The notes beneath the pieces were generated by a model. The model saw only the letters and a program-made list of their open reading frames with translations. It did not search any database and was not told the DNA's origin. From Pseudomonadota bacterium (GTDB lineage: Bacteria > Pseudomonadota > Alphaproteobacteria > UBA1280 > RI-95), in contig WGLU01000001.1 in assembly GCA_016125375.1 (NCBI GenBank), positions 186,001-250,000 on the forward strand: a DNA stretch of 64,000 bases. Direction: 5' to 3'. The translations under genes were made by a program, and so were the position numbers. Positions 15,163 to 24,816 of the stretch are shown here, piece by piece (positions within the stretch are counted from its first letter, which is position 1; each line of letters begins with the position of its first letter).

Positions 15163-15227
15163 GCTCTTGTAAGGCACGCGTCTTGCACGTAACCCTATAA
15201 AGCCAAGGGGTATCGGTGCATCACGCG

Positions 15228-15256
15228 TTGACTTGGCAGTTTTTAGAGCTGATACT
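15228..15256 (+). promoter_or_regulatory. Candidate clpX promoter
   Basis: TTGACT, 17 bp, GATACT in the clpP-clpX gap. It would allow clpX and lon to be expressed apart from tig-clpP. Confidence 0.5.
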
Positions 15257-15299
15257 TAATAATAAGAGAAATATCTTGTACGGGGGCGTTTGAGAAACG

Positions 15300-16565
15300 A
15301 TGGCACGTTCTTCCGATAGTGGATCCAGTAACACGCTTTACTGCTCGTTCTGCGGTAAAAGCCAGCATGAAGTCCGTAAACTGATTGCAGGCCCAACCGT
15401 CTTTATTTGCGACGAGTGTGTTGGCCTTTGCATGGACATCATCCGTGAGGAGCAGCGTACGCCTGTTTCCCACGAACGTTCAGGTGTGCCAGCACCTAAA
15501 GAAATTAAATCCATTCTGGACGACTACGTCATTGGTCAGGAGCGCGCAAAACGTATCCTGTCTGTGGCTGTACATAACCACTACAAACGTCTTGAGCATA
15601 TGACCCACGAATCTGAGGTCGAACTGCAAAAGTCGAACATTCTGCTGGTTGGTCCTACCGGTTGCGGTAAAACCCTGCTGGCACGCACACTGGCCCGTAC
15701 GCTGGATGTGCCGTTCACCATTGCCGACGCGACAACGCTGACCGAGGCTGGTTATGTAGGTGAGGACGTTGAGAACATCATCCTCAAACTGTTGCAGTCG
15801 GCCGACTATAACGTCGAGCGTGCACAGCGTGGTATCGTCTATATCGACGAGGTGGATAAAATTTCCCGTAAGTCTGACAACCCATCTATTACACGTGACG
15901 TGTCGGGTGAGGGTGTTCAGCAAGCCTTGCTGAAAATTATTGAAGGTACGGTTGCTTCCGTTCCGCCACAAGGTGGTCGCAAACACCCGCAGCAGGAGTT
16001 TTTGCAAGTAGATACAGGGAACATCCTGTTTGTCTGCGGCGGCGCTTTTGCGGGTCTGGGTAAGATCATCGCCCAGCGTCAGCGCAAGTCCAGCATGGGC
16101 TTTAGTGCCGAAGTAGAAGGACCGGATGATCGCGGTACGGGTGAACTTTTTGCCCTGTGCGAACCGGAAGATCTGCTCAAGTTCGGCCTGATTCCAGAGT
16201 TTGTGGGCCGTCTGCCTGTGATTGCAACGCTGGAAGATCTGGATGAACCTGCCCTGATTCAGATTCTGACCGAGCCGAAGAACGCGCTCGTGAAGCAGTA
16301 TCAGGAACTGTTCGCTATGGAAAACGTAAAGCTGACCTTTGCGGACGAGGCGTTGACGGCAATTGCCCGTCAGGCTATCGAGCGCAAAACCGGCGCACGT
16401 GGTCTGCGTGCGATTATGGAGAATATCCTGCTGGATGTGATGTTTGACGTCCCGTCCATGGAGGGTGTGGAAGAGGTTGTAATTAACAAAGACGTGGTAG
16501 ACGGGCGTACCGAGCCGCTGCTGATTTACAGCGACAAGAAAAAGCCCGAGGCTGACGCCAGCTGA
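15300..16565 (+). CDS. clpX: Clp protease ATP-binding subunit ClpX
   Basis: A 421-residue AAA+ unfoldase that feeds tagged substrates to ClpP. The N-terminal zinc-binding domain has C15, C18, C37 and C40. Walker A is GPTGCGKT, Walker [10 protein letters not shown], and the pore loop is GYVGEDVE. The sensor-2 region [10 protein letters not shown] lies near the C-terminus. The ClpP-contact loop is [12 protein letters not shown] or close to it (IGF-type loop not seen exactly). ATG at 15300; lon follows after 50 bp. Confidence 0.97.
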   Translation: MARSSDSGSSNTLYCSFCGKSQHEVRKLIAGPTVFICDECVGLCMDIIREEQRTPVSHERSGVPAPKEIKSILDDYVIGQERAKRILSVAVHNHYKRLEHMTHESEVELQKSNILLVGPTGCGKTLLARTLARTLDVPFTIADATTLTEAGYVGEDVENIILKLLQSADYNVERAQRGIVYIDEVDKISRKSDNPSITRDVSGEGVQQALLKIIEGTVASVPPQGGRKHPQQEFLQVDTGNILFVCGGAFAGLGKIIAQRQRKSSMGFSAEVEGPDDRGTGELFALCEPEDLLKFGLIPEFVGRLPVIATLEDLDEPALIQILTEPKNALVKQYQELFAMENVKLTFADEALTAIARQAIERKTGARGLRAIMENILLDVMFDVPSMEGVEEVVINKDVVDGRTEPLLIYSDKKKPEADAS

Positions 16566-16615
16566 TCTGCCAGAGCCAAAACTAAATCCGAATAACAACA
16601 ACGTGGATGACGTCC

Positions 16616-19075
16616 ATGACCGAGCATAAAATAGACAGTAATACGCCGCTTCCCGTACTGCCGTTGCGCGATATCGTTGTGTTCCCGAACATGATTGTTC
16701 CTCTGTTCGTGGGCCGCGACCGTAGCGTACGCGCGCTGGAAGAGGTGATGAACAAAGACAAGCAGATTCTGCTGGTCGCACAGAAAGACGCCGGTCAAGA
16801 CGAACCGGGTACAGACGATATTTACCGCGCCGGTAGTCTGGGGAACGTTTTGCAACTGCTGAAACTCCCGGATGGTACCGTTAAAGTGCTGGTAGAGGGT
16901 GTAACCCGCGTCCGTTTAAGCAGCGTTGAAGATACGGGTGAGTACTTTCAGGCAAAGCCGGAAGCGTTCATCGAGCGCGAAGGTGCGCCTCAGGAGCTGG
17001 AAGCGCTGGTACGTGCGGTGATTACCGAGTTTGAAGAATACGTCAAACTGAACAAGAAAATCCCGCCAGAAGTACTGGTAAGCCTTGCTGCTATTGATGA
17101 GCCTGCCCGTCTGGCAGACACCATTGCCTCGCACCTGAATTTGAAGGTGACCGAGAAGCAAGAACTGCTGGAAATGGATCTGGTGGATGACCGCTTGGAG
17201 CGTCTGTACCAGCTGATGGAAAACGAAATCGGCGTTCTGCAGGTTGAGAAGCGTATTCGCAGCCGCGTTAAACGTCAGATGGAAAAAACCCAGCGTGAGT
17301 ACTACCTGAATGAGCAGATGAAGGCTATTCAGAAGGAGCTGGGCGAGTCCGAAGATGGCAATGAGCTGACGGAGTTTGAAGAGAAAATCAAATCCACCAA
17401 GCTCTCCAAAGAAGCTAAGGAAAAGGCCGAAGCCGAGCTGAAGAAGCTCAAAATGATGTCGCCGATGTCGGCAGAGGCTACGGTCATCCGCAACTATCTG
17501 GACCTGATGCTCTCGTTGCCGTGGCAGAAGAAGACCCGTCTGAAAAAAGACCTCGGTTTTGCTATGGACGTGCTGGATCACGACCACTTTGGTCTGGAGA
17601 AGGTTAAAGAGCGTATTGTTGAGCACTTGGCTGTCCAGCAGCGGGTTAATAAAATCCGCGGCCCGATCCTGTGCCTCGTAGGCCCTCCGGGTGTTGGTAA
17701 AACATCGCTGGCGGAGTCCATCGCCCGCGCAACTGGCCGTACATATGTACGTATGGCACTGGGGGGCGTGCGTGACGAAGCCGAGATTCGTGGCCACCGC
17801 CGTACCTATATCGGCGCGCTGCCCGGTAAGATCATTCAGGGCATTAAAAAGTCCGGTTCCTGTAACCCGCTTTTCCTGCTCGACGAGATCGACAAGCTGG
17901 GCAACGATTTCCGTGGCGACCCGTCTTCGGCGTTGCTGGAGGTTCTTGACCCTGCGCAGAACAGTACCTTCCAGGACCATTATCTGGAAGTGGACTTTGA
18001 CCTGTCGGACGTGATGTTTATTACAACGTCCAACTCGCTCAATATCCAAGGCCCGCTGCGTGACCGTATGGAGATTATCCGTCTGTCCGGTTACACCGAG
18101 CAGGAGAAGCTGGAAATCTGCAAACGCCACCTCATCCCGAAAGCCATTAAAGAAAATGGCCTGAAGAAAGAAGAGGTTGTTATCAAGGATGAAGCCATTC
18201 AGGACGTTATCCGCTACTACACCCGCGAAGCCGGTGTGCGTAGCTTGGAGCGCAGCATGCAAAGCCTCTGCCGTAAGGCGGTACGCGAGCTGCTGACAGC
18301 TGCTTCGCCTTCGAAGAAGAAAAAGGCTGCTGCCGAAGGTAAAACCGTCAAAGCCGCACCGAAGAAAATCGTTATCGACGCTAAAAAAGTCGGTGAATAC
18401 TTGGGTGTCCGTCCTTTCGCATATGGCGAGAAGGAAAAAACCGATCAGGTTGGCCTGGTAACAGGTCTGGCCTGGACGGAAGTTGGTGGCGACATTCTGC
18501 CTATCGAGGCCATGATTCTCGAAGGGAAGGGACGTGAAAAGTTCACCGGTAAGCTGGGCGATGTGATGCAGGAGTCCATTGCTGCGGCTGCCAGCTACGT
18601 GCGCTCGCGTGCCGAGAGCTTCGGTCTGGATCCTGACTATTATCAGAAGACCGATATTCACATTCACGTTCCGGATGGGGCAACGCCTAAAGATGGTCCA
18701 TCTGCTGGTTTGGCCATGGCGACAGCAATTGTGTCCGCCCTGACCAAGATCCCTGTTCGCAGTGACGTGGCTATGACGGGTGAGATATCACTCCGCGGTA
18801 ACGCCATGCCTATCGGTGGTCTGAAGGAAAAACTGCTTGCTGCCCTCCGTGGCGGTATCAAAAAAGTCATCATTCCGCGCGAGAATGAAAAAGACTTGCA
18901 GGATATTCCACAGAACGTCAAAGACGGTATGGATATTGTTATCGTTGACCACATCGACGAGGTACTCAAGCATGCGCTGGTCAGCCAGCCCAAGGCTAAA
19001 ACCTCCAAGAAAAAAGGGTCTGTGGGTGCAAAAGTAGCTGCCAGCAAAGTTGGCTCTACACGCGCAAGCCACTAA
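16616..19075 (+). CDS. lon: Lon protease
   Basis: An 819-residue ATP-dependent protease. The N-terminal LON substrate domain (about 10-205, [20 protein letters not shown]) is followed by a coiled coil, an AAA+ module (Walker A GPPGVGKT near 356; Walker [12 protein letters not shown]) and a peptidase domain with the Ser-Lys dyad S696 ([10 protein letters not shown]) and K739 ([10 protein letters not shown]). A Lys/Ala-rich insert ([16 protein letters not shown]) separates the AAA lid from the peptidase domain, and a Lys-rich tail ends the protein. I prefer the ATG at 16616, where GGA is well spaced, over 16607. The last gene before a strong terminator. Confidence 0.97.
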   Translation: MTEHKIDSNTPLPVLPLRDIVVFPNMIVPLFVGRDRSVRALEEVMNKDKQILLVAQKDAGQDEPGTDDIYRAGSLGNVLQLLKLPDGTVKVLVEGVTRVRLSSVEDTGEYFQAKPEAFIEREGAPQELEALVRAVITEFEEYVKLNKKIPPEVLVSLAAIDEPARLADTIASHLNLKVTEKQELLEMDLVDDRLERLYQLMENEIGVLQVEKRIRSRVKRQMEKTQREYYLNEQMKAIQKELGESEDGNELTEFEEKIKSTKLSKEAKEKAEAELKKLKMMSPMSAEATVIRNYLDLMLSLPWQKKTRLKKDLGFAMDVLDHDHFGLEKVKERIVEHLAVQQRVNKIRGPILCLVGPPGVGKTSLAESIARATGRTYVRMALGGVRDEAEIRGHRRTYIGALPGKIIQGIKKSGSCNPLFLLDEIDKLGNDFRGDPSSALLEVLDPAQNSTFQDHYLEVDFDLSDVMFITTSNSLNIQGPLRDRMEIIRLSGYTEQEKLEICKRHLIPKAIKENGLKKEEVVIKDEAIQDVIRYYTREAGVRSLERSMQSLCRKAVRELLTAASPSKKKKAAAEGKTVKAAPKKIVIDAKKVGEYLGVRPFAYGEKEKTDQVGLVTGLAWTEVGGDILPIEAMILEGKGREKFTGKLGDVMQESIAAAASYVRSRAESFGLDPDYYQKTDIHIHVPDGATPKDGPSAGLAMATAIVSALTKIPVRSDVAMTGEISLRGNAMPIGGLKEKLLAALRGGIKKVIIPRENEKDLQDIPQNVKDGMDIVIVDHIDEVLKHALVSQPKAKTSKKKGSVGAKVAASKVGSTRASH

Positions 19076-19091
19076 ATCCGCCGTTAGAAGG

Positions 19092-19125
19092 GCGCCGCAT
19101 ATTGCATATGCGGCGCTTTTTTTTG
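19092..19125 (+). terminator. Terminator of clpX-lon
   Basis: GCGCCGCATAT-tgc-ATATGCGGCGC followed by eight T. Confidence 0.92.
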
Positions 19126-19318
19126 CTTTTTATCTCGGCTGGTTCTGTCTGCGCTTCTGCATACAATAAAGTAAGGATAGGGCTTAAATATCAATAAAAA
19201 CATATAGTTAATATTTACTTGTGGGTTAAAAGGGCTGTTTTGCGCCAAAAAGCAAGCTAAAAAGTGCAGAAAAGTGCAGAAAAACTTGGTTGACAGCCAT
19301 TTTTGCTTATCGTTAAAT
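19126..19318 (+). promoter_or_regulatory. HU promoter region
   Basis: The 19126-19449 gap has no gene. TTGACA at 19290 and TTAAAT at 19313 are spaced 17 bp, a strong sigma70 promoter. Two exact tandem copies of AAAGTGCAGA (19261-19280) lie just upstream of the -35 box. The 5' UTR is ~125 nt. Confidence 0.65.
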
Positions 19319-19449
19319 CTTCAGTGTTCACCTTGTTTTGAGGGGGTGGACAGAGTAAATCAGGAGGCGCTTTGCAGTCTCATCCGGGCAGTCCGGCTGT
19401 GTGTGAAGTGCTTAACAAAACTAAATATTCTTTATGAGGGTATAAGCTC

Positions 19450-19722
19450 GTGAATAAGAACGAATTGATCGCTCGTGTAGCCGACCACGCCAAGCTGACC
19501 AAAACCGACGCCGCTAAGGCAGTTGACAGCGTGCTGGACACAATTATCGCTTCTCTGAAAAGCAAAGAAGAAGTTCGTCTGGCTGGTTTCGGCACTTTTG
19601 CTGTGACCCACCGCAAAGCGACCACCGGCCGCAACCCGCGCACTGGCGCCCCGATCAAAATTCCGGCAACTAACCTGCCGAAATTCCGCCCGGGCAAAGG
19701 TCTGCGCGACTCCGTAAACTAA
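19450..19722 (+). CDS. hupB: DNA-binding protein HU
   Basis: A 90-residue histone-like protein that bends and compacts DNA as a dimer. The GTG at 19450 starts MNKNELIARVADHAKLTKTDA. The family signature GFGTFAVTHRKATTGRNPRTG and the arm tip RNPRTGAPIKIPAT are complete. Length is exactly that of HU-beta. Placement directly after lon is the usual order. It has its own promoter and terminator. Confidence 0.96.
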   Translation: MNKNELIARVADHAKLTKTDAAKAVDSVLDTIIASLKSKEEVRLAGFGTFAVTHRKATTGRNPRTGAPIKIPATNLPKFRPGKGLRDSVN

Positions 19723-19729
19723 GAATAAT

Positions 19730-19757
19730 TTTTAGCGCAAAAAACGCTAAAATATTC
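19730..19757 (+). terminator. Terminator of HU
   Basis: TTTTAGCG-caaaaaa-CGCTAAAA followed by TATTCTT. Confidence 0.7.
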
Positions 19758-19794
19758 TTGACCCGACCACATAGATGCCTTATCTATGTGGTCG
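19758..19794 (+). promoter_or_regulatory. tRNA-Val/Asp promoter overlapping a 13-bp inverted repeat
   Basis: TTGACC (19758-19763), 17 bp, TATCTA (19781-19786) fit a promoter for the two tRNAs. The same bases form a perfect inverted repeat, CGACCACATAGAT (64-76) / ATCTATGTGGTCG (82-94), with a 5-nt loop. So it could instead be a second terminator of HU, or an operator. Confidence 0.5.
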
Positions 19795-19826
19795 TTCTCT
19801 TTAAGAAGAAATGCTCAAAGAAGAAT

Positions 19827-19902
<76 letters not shown>

Positions 19903-19940
19903 TCTCTTTATGCGTATCTTGATCTAAAGAGAGATTATGT

Positions 19941-20017
19941 GGGGGTGTAGCTCAGTCGGTTAGAGTGCTAGCCTGTCACGCTAGAGGTCGCGGGTTCGAG
20001 CCCCGTCACTCCCGCCA
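19941..20017 (+). tRNA. tRNA-Asp(GTC)
   Basis: A 77-nt cloverleaf. Acceptor GGGGGTG/CACTCCC with one G-U pair, anticodon GTC, discriminator G, CCA encoded. Confidence 0.96.
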
Positions 20018-20027
20018 CGTAATTTGC

Positions 20028-20058
20028 AAAAGCTGTTTCCCTCGGGAAGCAGCTTTTT
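20028..20058 (+). terminator. Terminator of tRNA-Val/Asp
   Basis: AAAGCTGTTTCCC-tc-GGGAAGCAGCTTTTT; the right arm carries one mismatch and a T run. Confidence 0.75.
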
Positions 20059-20065
20059 GCATTTT

Positions 20066-20083
20066 TGTGTCTATACAGACACA
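20066..20083. promoter_or_regulatory. Palindrome upstream of nuoA, candidate operator
   Basis: TGTGTCT-ATAC-AGACACA, perfect 7-bp arms, 98 bp before nuoA and just after the tRNA terminator. It is the only obvious regulatory candidate for the whole complex I operon. No clear -35/-10 pair was found around it. Confidence 0.45.
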
Positions 20084-20180
20084 GCACTACTTTCAGGTAA
20101 CCGCACAGCAACTAGGCACTTGCGCGCGCGGGCAGTTGGCGGTAAAAGTAGAGGGGTTTAAATACAAGGGAAATAATCCC

Positions 20181-20537
20181 ATGCTTCAAGAATATCTGCC
20201 CATTCTGTTGTTCCTGATTGTGGCAACGGGCTTGTCGACTGTTATGATGGCTTTGCCCTTTGTGGTGGCGCCCCGTAAGCCCGACGCAGAAAAAACTTCT
20301 CCTTACGAGTGCGGCTTTGAAAGCTTTGACGATGCGCGTGGCCGTTTTGACGTACGCTTTTATCTGGTAGCCATTCTGTTCATCGTCTTTGACCTTGAGG
20401 TAGCTTTCCTGTTCCCTTGGGCGATGGCCTTTGGTGACATTGGCCTCTTCGGGTTCTTCAGCATGATGATTTTCCTTGGTGTGCTGACTGTGGGCTTTAT
20501 TTACGAGTGGAAGAAAGGAGCCCTTGAATGGGAGTGA
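20181..20537 (+). CDS. nuoA: NADH-quinone oxidoreductase subunit A
   Basis: A 118-residue membrane subunit of respiratory complex I with three hydrophobic helices and the conserved loop [14 protein letters not shown], followed by [22 protein letters not shown]. It helps form the quinone-site/membrane-arm junction. ATG at 20181 with AAGGGA upstream; longer readings run into tRNA-Asp. First gene of the 14-gene operon, overlapping nuoB by 10 bp. Confidence 0.96.
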   Translation: MLQEYLPILLFLIVATGLSTVMMALPFVVAPRKPDAEKTSPYECGFESFDDARGRFDVRFYLVAILFIVFDLEVAFLFPWAMAFGDIGLFGFFSMMIFLGVLTVGFIYEWKKGALEWE

Positions 20538-21070
20538 ACGCTGCCACCCTTACCGCGGCTGACCGCGCCGAGATTCAGGCCGAAGGCTGGGATAAAATCA
20601 ATCAGGAAGTCGGGGACAAGGGCTACCTGCTCACCACAGCTGATGATCTGGTGAACTGGGCCCGTACCGGTTCCCTGTGGCCGATGACTTTTGGTCTGGC
20701 CTGCTGTGCGGTTGAGATGATGCACGCCGGTGCCAGCCGTTACGATCTGGACCGCTTTGGTGTGGTGTTCCGCCCAAGCCCCCGCCAGTCCGATGTGATG
20801 ATTGTTGCCGGTACATTGTGCAACAAAATGGCACCGGCACTGCGGAAGGTATATGACCAGATGCCTGAGCCGCGCCACGTTATTTCCATGGGCTCCTGTG
20901 CAAACGGCGGTGGTTACTATCACTATTCCTATTCTGTGGTCCGTGGGTGCGACCGCATTGTCCCCGTGGATGTTTATGTTCCAGGGTGCCCTCCAACTGC
21001 TGAAGCGTTGATCTACGGTATTCTGCAACTGCAGAAGAAAATCCGTACCCAGCGTGTGTTTGCCCGTTAA
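20528..21070 (+). CDS. nuoB: NADH-quinone oxidoreductase subunit B
   Basis: A 180-residue peripheral subunit that carries cluster N2, the last iron-sulfur cluster before quinone. The four Cys ligands are visible: ACCAVEMM (two), MGSCANGGG and YVPGCPP. AGGAG precedes the ATG at 20528, inside the end of nuoA. Confidence 0.96.
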   Translation: MGVNAATLTAADRAEIQAEGWDKINQEVGDKGYLLTTADDLVNWARTGSLWPMTFGLACCAVEMMHAGASRYDLDRFGVVFRPSPRQSDVMIVAGTLCNKMAPALRKVYDQMPEPRHVISMGSCANGGGYYHYSYSVVRGCDRIVPVDVYVPGCPPTAEALIYGILQLQKKIRTQRVFAR

Positions 21071-21081
21071 GGAGGTCCGAC

Positions 21082-21741
21082 ATGCATATCGACAAAATGC
21101 TGGATGTAACAAAGCTGTCCGACCTGGATGCCTACATCAAATCCGCGCACGCAGATTGGCTGCACGAGAGCACCATCGCAAACCGTGAGCTGACGATTAT
21201 CTGCCGTCGCAAAGACCTGATTTCGTTGCTGACGTTCCTGCGCGACGATAAGAACACACAGTTCAAAACATTGTTGGATATCTGCGGTGTAGACCATCTG
21301 GGCCGCGCAGAACGTTTTGATGTGGTCTACCATTTGCTGTCCCTGGTCAAAAACATCCGCCTGCGTATCAAAGTACGTATCCGCGAAGATGAGACTGTGC
21401 CAACCGCAACGGGCGTTTTCTCCAGCGCCAACTGGTACGAGCGCGAAACTTACGACATGTACGGTATCATGTTTGAAAATCACCCCGACTTGCGTCGCAT
21501 TCTGACGGACTATGACTTTGACGGTCACCCGCTGCGCAAAGACTTCCCGGTCGAAGGCAAGGTGGAGATGTGGTACGACGATGAGCAGAAACGTTGTGTC
21601 TATCGTCCCATCAGCCTGAAACAGGACTTCCGCAGCTTTGAATGGCAGTCGCCGTGGGAGGGCATGCACGATAACTTCCACCTGGCAGAAGAAGACAACC
21701 CCTTTGATGCGGGCGAGTTTGCCGCGCCTAAGAAAGACTAA
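21082..21741 (+). CDS. nuoC: NADH-quinone oxidoreductase subunit C
   Basis: A 219-residue 30-kDa-type subunit of the peripheral arm. The signature ERETYDMYGIMFENHPDLRRIL is intact. C and D are separate genes here, as in alphaproteobacteria, not fused as in E. coli. AAGGAGG precedes the ATG. Confidence 0.96.
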   Translation: MHIDKMLDVTKLSDLDAYIKSAHADWLHESTIANRELTIICRRKDLISLLTFLRDDKNTQFKTLLDICGVDHLGRAERFDVVYHLLSLVKNIRLRIKVRIREDETVPTATGVFSSANWYERETYDMYGIMFENHPDLRRILTDYDFDGHPLRKDFPVEGKVEMWYDDEQKRCVYRPISLKQDFRSFEWQSPWEGMHDNFHLAEEDNPFDAGEFAAPKKD

Positions 21742-21744
21742 GCC

Positions 21745-22950
21745 ATGACGGACACACCAAATACAGTTGCCCGCGAAGTAACCATCGGCGAGGACTTTAC
21801 GCTTAACTTTGGCCCCCAGCACCCGGCAGCCCACGGCGTTTTGCGCCTTGTGCTGGAGATGGAAGGTGAGGTTATCAAACGTGCCGACCCACACATCGGC
21901 CTTTTGCACCGGGGTACAGAAAAGTTGCTGGAAACCCGTTCCTACGTGCAAGGCTTGCCGTACTTTGACCGTCTGGACTACGTGTCCATGATGTGTCAGG
22001 AGCACGTGTGGTGTCTGGCTGTTGAGAAGCTGCTGAACATCGAGGTACCACAGCGCGCGCAATATATTCGTGTTCTGTTCTCCGAACTGACCCGTGTGCT
22101 GAACCACCTGCTCTGGCTGGGCTGCCACGGTCTGGATCTGGGCGCCATGAGCATGTTCCTGTATTGTTTCAAGGATCGTGAGACGATTTTCGACTTTTAT
22201 GAAGCCGTCAGCGGCGCGCGTATGCACGCAAACTACTTCCGTCCGGGTGGTGTATCCCGCGACCTGCCGGAAGGGCTGGAAGCCCGTATTGCGGCCTTTG
22301 CTGCCGAAATGCCAAAGAACATCGACATGCTTGAGGAGCTGCTGACCAACAACCGCATCTGGAAGCAGCGTACGGTCGGTATTGGTGTTGTTTCCCCGGA
22401 AGAAGCGTATGACTGGGGTATGACAGGCCCAATGCTGCGTGGCTCCGGTATCGCATGGGATCTCCGCAAAGCCCAGCCGTACGAAGTGTATGACAAGATG
22501 GACTTTGATATTCCCGTTGGCAAAAACGGTGACTCTTATGACCGCTACCATGTCCGTGTGGAAGAAATGCGCCAAAGCCTGCGCATCATCAACCAGTGTC
22601 TGGAGCAGATGCCCAAAGGCCCGGTCAAGGTGCAGAACTTTAAAATCTCGCCGCCCAAGCGTTCCGAGATGAAGGGCAGCATGGAAGCGCTGATCCACCA
22701 CTTTAAATACTTCACCGAGGGCTTCCACGTACCGGAAGGCGAGGTTTACGTTGCAGTAGAAGCACCGAAAGGCGAAATGGGCGTTTATCTGGTGTCCAAG
22801 GGCGGTCCACGTCCGTACCGTGCCAAGATTCGTGCCCCCGGTTTTGCCCATCTGCAAAGTCTTGACCACATGACCCGCGGCCACATGCTGGCCGACGTGG
22901 TGACTATCATCAGTACGCAGGATATTGTTTTCGGGGAGGTTGACCGATGA
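21745..22950 (+). CDS. nuoD: NADH-quinone oxidoreductase subunit D
   Basis: A 401-residue 49-kDa-type subunit that forms most of the quinone pocket with NuoB. It has [22 protein letters not shown], with the quinone-site His, and [12 protein letters not shown] near the N-terminus; DIVFGEVDR ends the protein. It overlaps nuoE by ATGA. Confidence 0.96.
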   Translation: MTDTPNTVAREVTIGEDFTLNFGPQHPAAHGVLRLVLEMEGEVIKRADPHIGLLHRGTEKLLETRSYVQGLPYFDRLDYVSMMCQEHVWCLAVEKLLNIEVPQRAQYIRVLFSELTRVLNHLLWLGCHGLDLGAMSMFLYCFKDRETIFDFYEAVSGARMHANYFRPGGVSRDLPEGLEARIAAFAAEMPKNIDMLEELLTNNRIWKQRTVGIGVVSPEEAYDWGMTGPMLRGSGIAWDLRKAQPYEVYDKMDFDIPVGKNGDSYDRYHVRVEEMRQSLRIINQCLEQMPKGPVKVQNFKISPPKRSEMKGSMEALIHHFKYFTEGFHVPEGEVYVAVEAPKGEMGVYLVSKGGPRPYRAKIRAPGFAHLQSLDHMTRGHMLADVVTIISTQDIVFGEVDR

Positions 22951-23504
22951 GCCGCAGCGCTGCCGTGAACGTAAAAATCGACCACGATGACAAGGTGTAT
23001 GCGTGGTCCGATGCCGCCAAAGCCAAAATTGAGGCGCAAATCAAGAAGTACCCGCCGGAGCGTAAGGCCTCGGCTGTTATTCCGCTGCTGAAACTGGCAC
23101 AAGACGAGTTTGATGGCTGGCTGCCTGTTGGTCTGATGAATCTGGTGGCCGATACACTGGAGATGCCGAAAATCCGCGTCTACGAGGTCGCAACGTTCTA
23201 CGACATGTTTTATACAGAGCCCGTCGGCAAGCATGTGGTACGTGTATGCACCAACGTGTCATGCATGATTCGTGGTGCTGAGAAAGTGATTGAAGCCGTG
23301 CAGAAAGAGGTTGGTCTGGATAAACCCGGCACTTCTGCTGACGGCCTGATTACGGTGGAGTCGTTCGAGTGTCTGGGTGCGTGCTGCGAAGCACCGATGA
23401 TGATGGTGGGCGAGCACTACCACGTCAACCTGACTCCGGAGCGTGCCGTTGGCATCGTCAAAAATATCAAAGCCGGTAAGGCCCCTGTGGAGCCAAGCAA
23501 ATGA
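22947..23504 (+). CDS. nuoE: NADH-quinone oxidoreductase subunit E
   Basis: A 185-residue thioredoxin-fold subunit of the NADH-dehydrogenase module. The [2Fe-2S] ligands follow the family pattern: CTNVSC and ECLGACC. Overlaps both neighbours by 4 bp, indicating translational coupling. Confidence 0.95.
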   Translation: MSRSAAVNVKIDHDDKVYAWSDAAKAKIEAQIKKYPPERKASAVIPLLKLAQDEFDGWLPVGLMNLVADTLEMPKIRVYEVATFYDMFYTEPVGKHVVRVCTNVSCMIRGAEKVIEAVQKEVGLDKPGTSADGLITVESFECLGACCEAPMMMVGEHYHVNLTPERAVGIVKNIKAGKAPVEPSK

Positions 23505-24814
23505 GCAAGAAAAAGAACCCGTATATTCTGGCGGACGCCGACAAGTGTTTTCCCAATCTGGACGGAAAGGGTGACTGGCGTCTGGAAGCCTACCGCAAGC
23601 GCGGCGGCTATGAAGGGTTGAAAGAAATCCTGCAAACAGAGCCTGCTGCGATTATCGACAAGCTCAAGGCATCCTCCCACCGTGGCCGCGGTGGCGCGGG
23701 TTTCCCGACCGGTCTTAAGTGGTCGTTCATGCCCAAGCCAGATGGCATCAAGCCCAACTATCTGGTTGTCAACTCCGACGAGTCCGAGCCGGGTACCTGC
23801 AAAGACCGCGATATTCTGCTGAACGATCCACACACGCTGGTCGAAGGCATTATCATTGGCTGCCATACGCTGGGTGCCAAAGCCAGTTACGTATATGTGC
23901 GCGGCGAATATGTGGACGAGGCCGACCAATTGGAGCGTGCCATCGAGGAGGCTCATAACTTCGGCTACCTGGGCGAGGATGTTTTGGGTACTGGTAAAAC
24001 CTTCAACATCTACGTACACCGTGGGGCAGGAGCTTACATTTGCGGCGAAGAAACCGCGCTGTTGGAATCACTGGAAGGCAAAAAAGGCCAACCGCGCCTT
24101 AAGCCGCCATTCCCGGCAGGTTACGGCCTGTATGGCTGCCCGACCACCATCAATAACGTGGAAACTGTTGCACAGGTACCGCCCATCCTGAAAAAAGGTG
24201 TGGAGTGGTGGACCCAGTTTGGCCGCCCCAACAACCACGGCACAAAAATTTTCAGCGTCTCCGGCATGGTCAACAAGCCCGGTAACTACGAGGCGCCCAT
24301 GTCTATTCCCCTGAAAGTCCTGATTGACGAGTATGCTGGCGGTGTTGTCGGCGGGTGGGATAATCTGCTGGCGGTCATCCCCGGTGGGTCATCCACGCCG
24401 ATTCTCTCTGCCGAACAGTGTCAGGATATGCTGATGGACTTCGACGCCCTGCGTGGCGCCGGTACAGGCCTGGGCACAGCAGCCGTGATTGTGATGAACA
24501 AGGACACGGATGTGCTCAAGGTCATGACCCGCATTTCCAAGTTCTACAAGCACGAGAGTTGCGGCCAGTGCACACCCTGCCGCGAAGGTGTGGGCTGGGT
24601 CTGGCGGATGATGGAGCGCCTGAGCAATGGCGAGGGTACCATCGACGAACTCGACCAACTGGAAAATGTTACCCGCCGTATCGAAGGCCATACCATTTGC
24701 GCCTTTGCCGATGGAGCCATGTGGCCGGTACAGGGAACGTTGAAGCATTTCCGCCCGCTGTTCGAACAGCGGATCAAAGCCCGCAATAAAACCAAAGTAC
24801 GGAAGGGTGCCTGA
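23501..24814 (+). CDS. nuoF: NADH-quinone oxidoreductase subunit F
   Basis: A 437-residue subunit that binds NADH and FMN. The Gly-rich nucleotide loop is GRGGAGFPTGLKWSF and the FMN region GAGAYICGEETALLES. The [4Fe-4S] N3 ligands are in ESCGQCTPCREG, with a further Cys near the C-terminus (HTICAFADGA). Confidence 0.96.
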   Translation: MSKKKNPYILADADKCFPNLDGKGDWRLEAYRKRGGYEGLKEILQTEPAAIIDKLKASSHRGRGGAGFPTGLKWSFMPKPDGIKPNYLVVNSDESEPGTCKDRDILLNDPHTLVEGIIIGCHTLGAKASYVYVRGEYVDEADQLERAIEEAHNFGYLGEDVLGTGKTFNIYVHRGAGAYICGEETALLESLEGKKGQPRLKPPFPAGYGLYGCPTTINNVETVAQVPPILKKGVEWWTQFGRPNNHGTKIFSVSGMVNKPGNYEAPMSIPLKVLIDEYAGGVVGGWDNLLAVIPGGSSTPILSAEQCQDMLMDFDALRGAGTGLGTAAVIVMNKDTDVLKVMTRISKFYKHESCGQCTPCREGVGWVWRMMERLSNGEGTIDELDQLENVTRRIEGHTICAFADGAMWPVQGTLKHFRPLFEQRIKARNKTKVRKGA

Positions 24815-24816
24815 CC

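Noticed and set aside
18300-18365. Lys/Ala-rich stretch in lon as a frameshift or fusion
   Set aside because: The frame stays open and the peptidase domain continues normally; it is a linker insert.
16916-18667. 583-codon open frame antisense to lon
   Set aside because: Shadow of the lon coding strand.
21067-22884. 605-codon open frame antisense to nuoD and nuoC
   Set aside because: Lies fully opposite conserved complex I genes and resembles no protein family.
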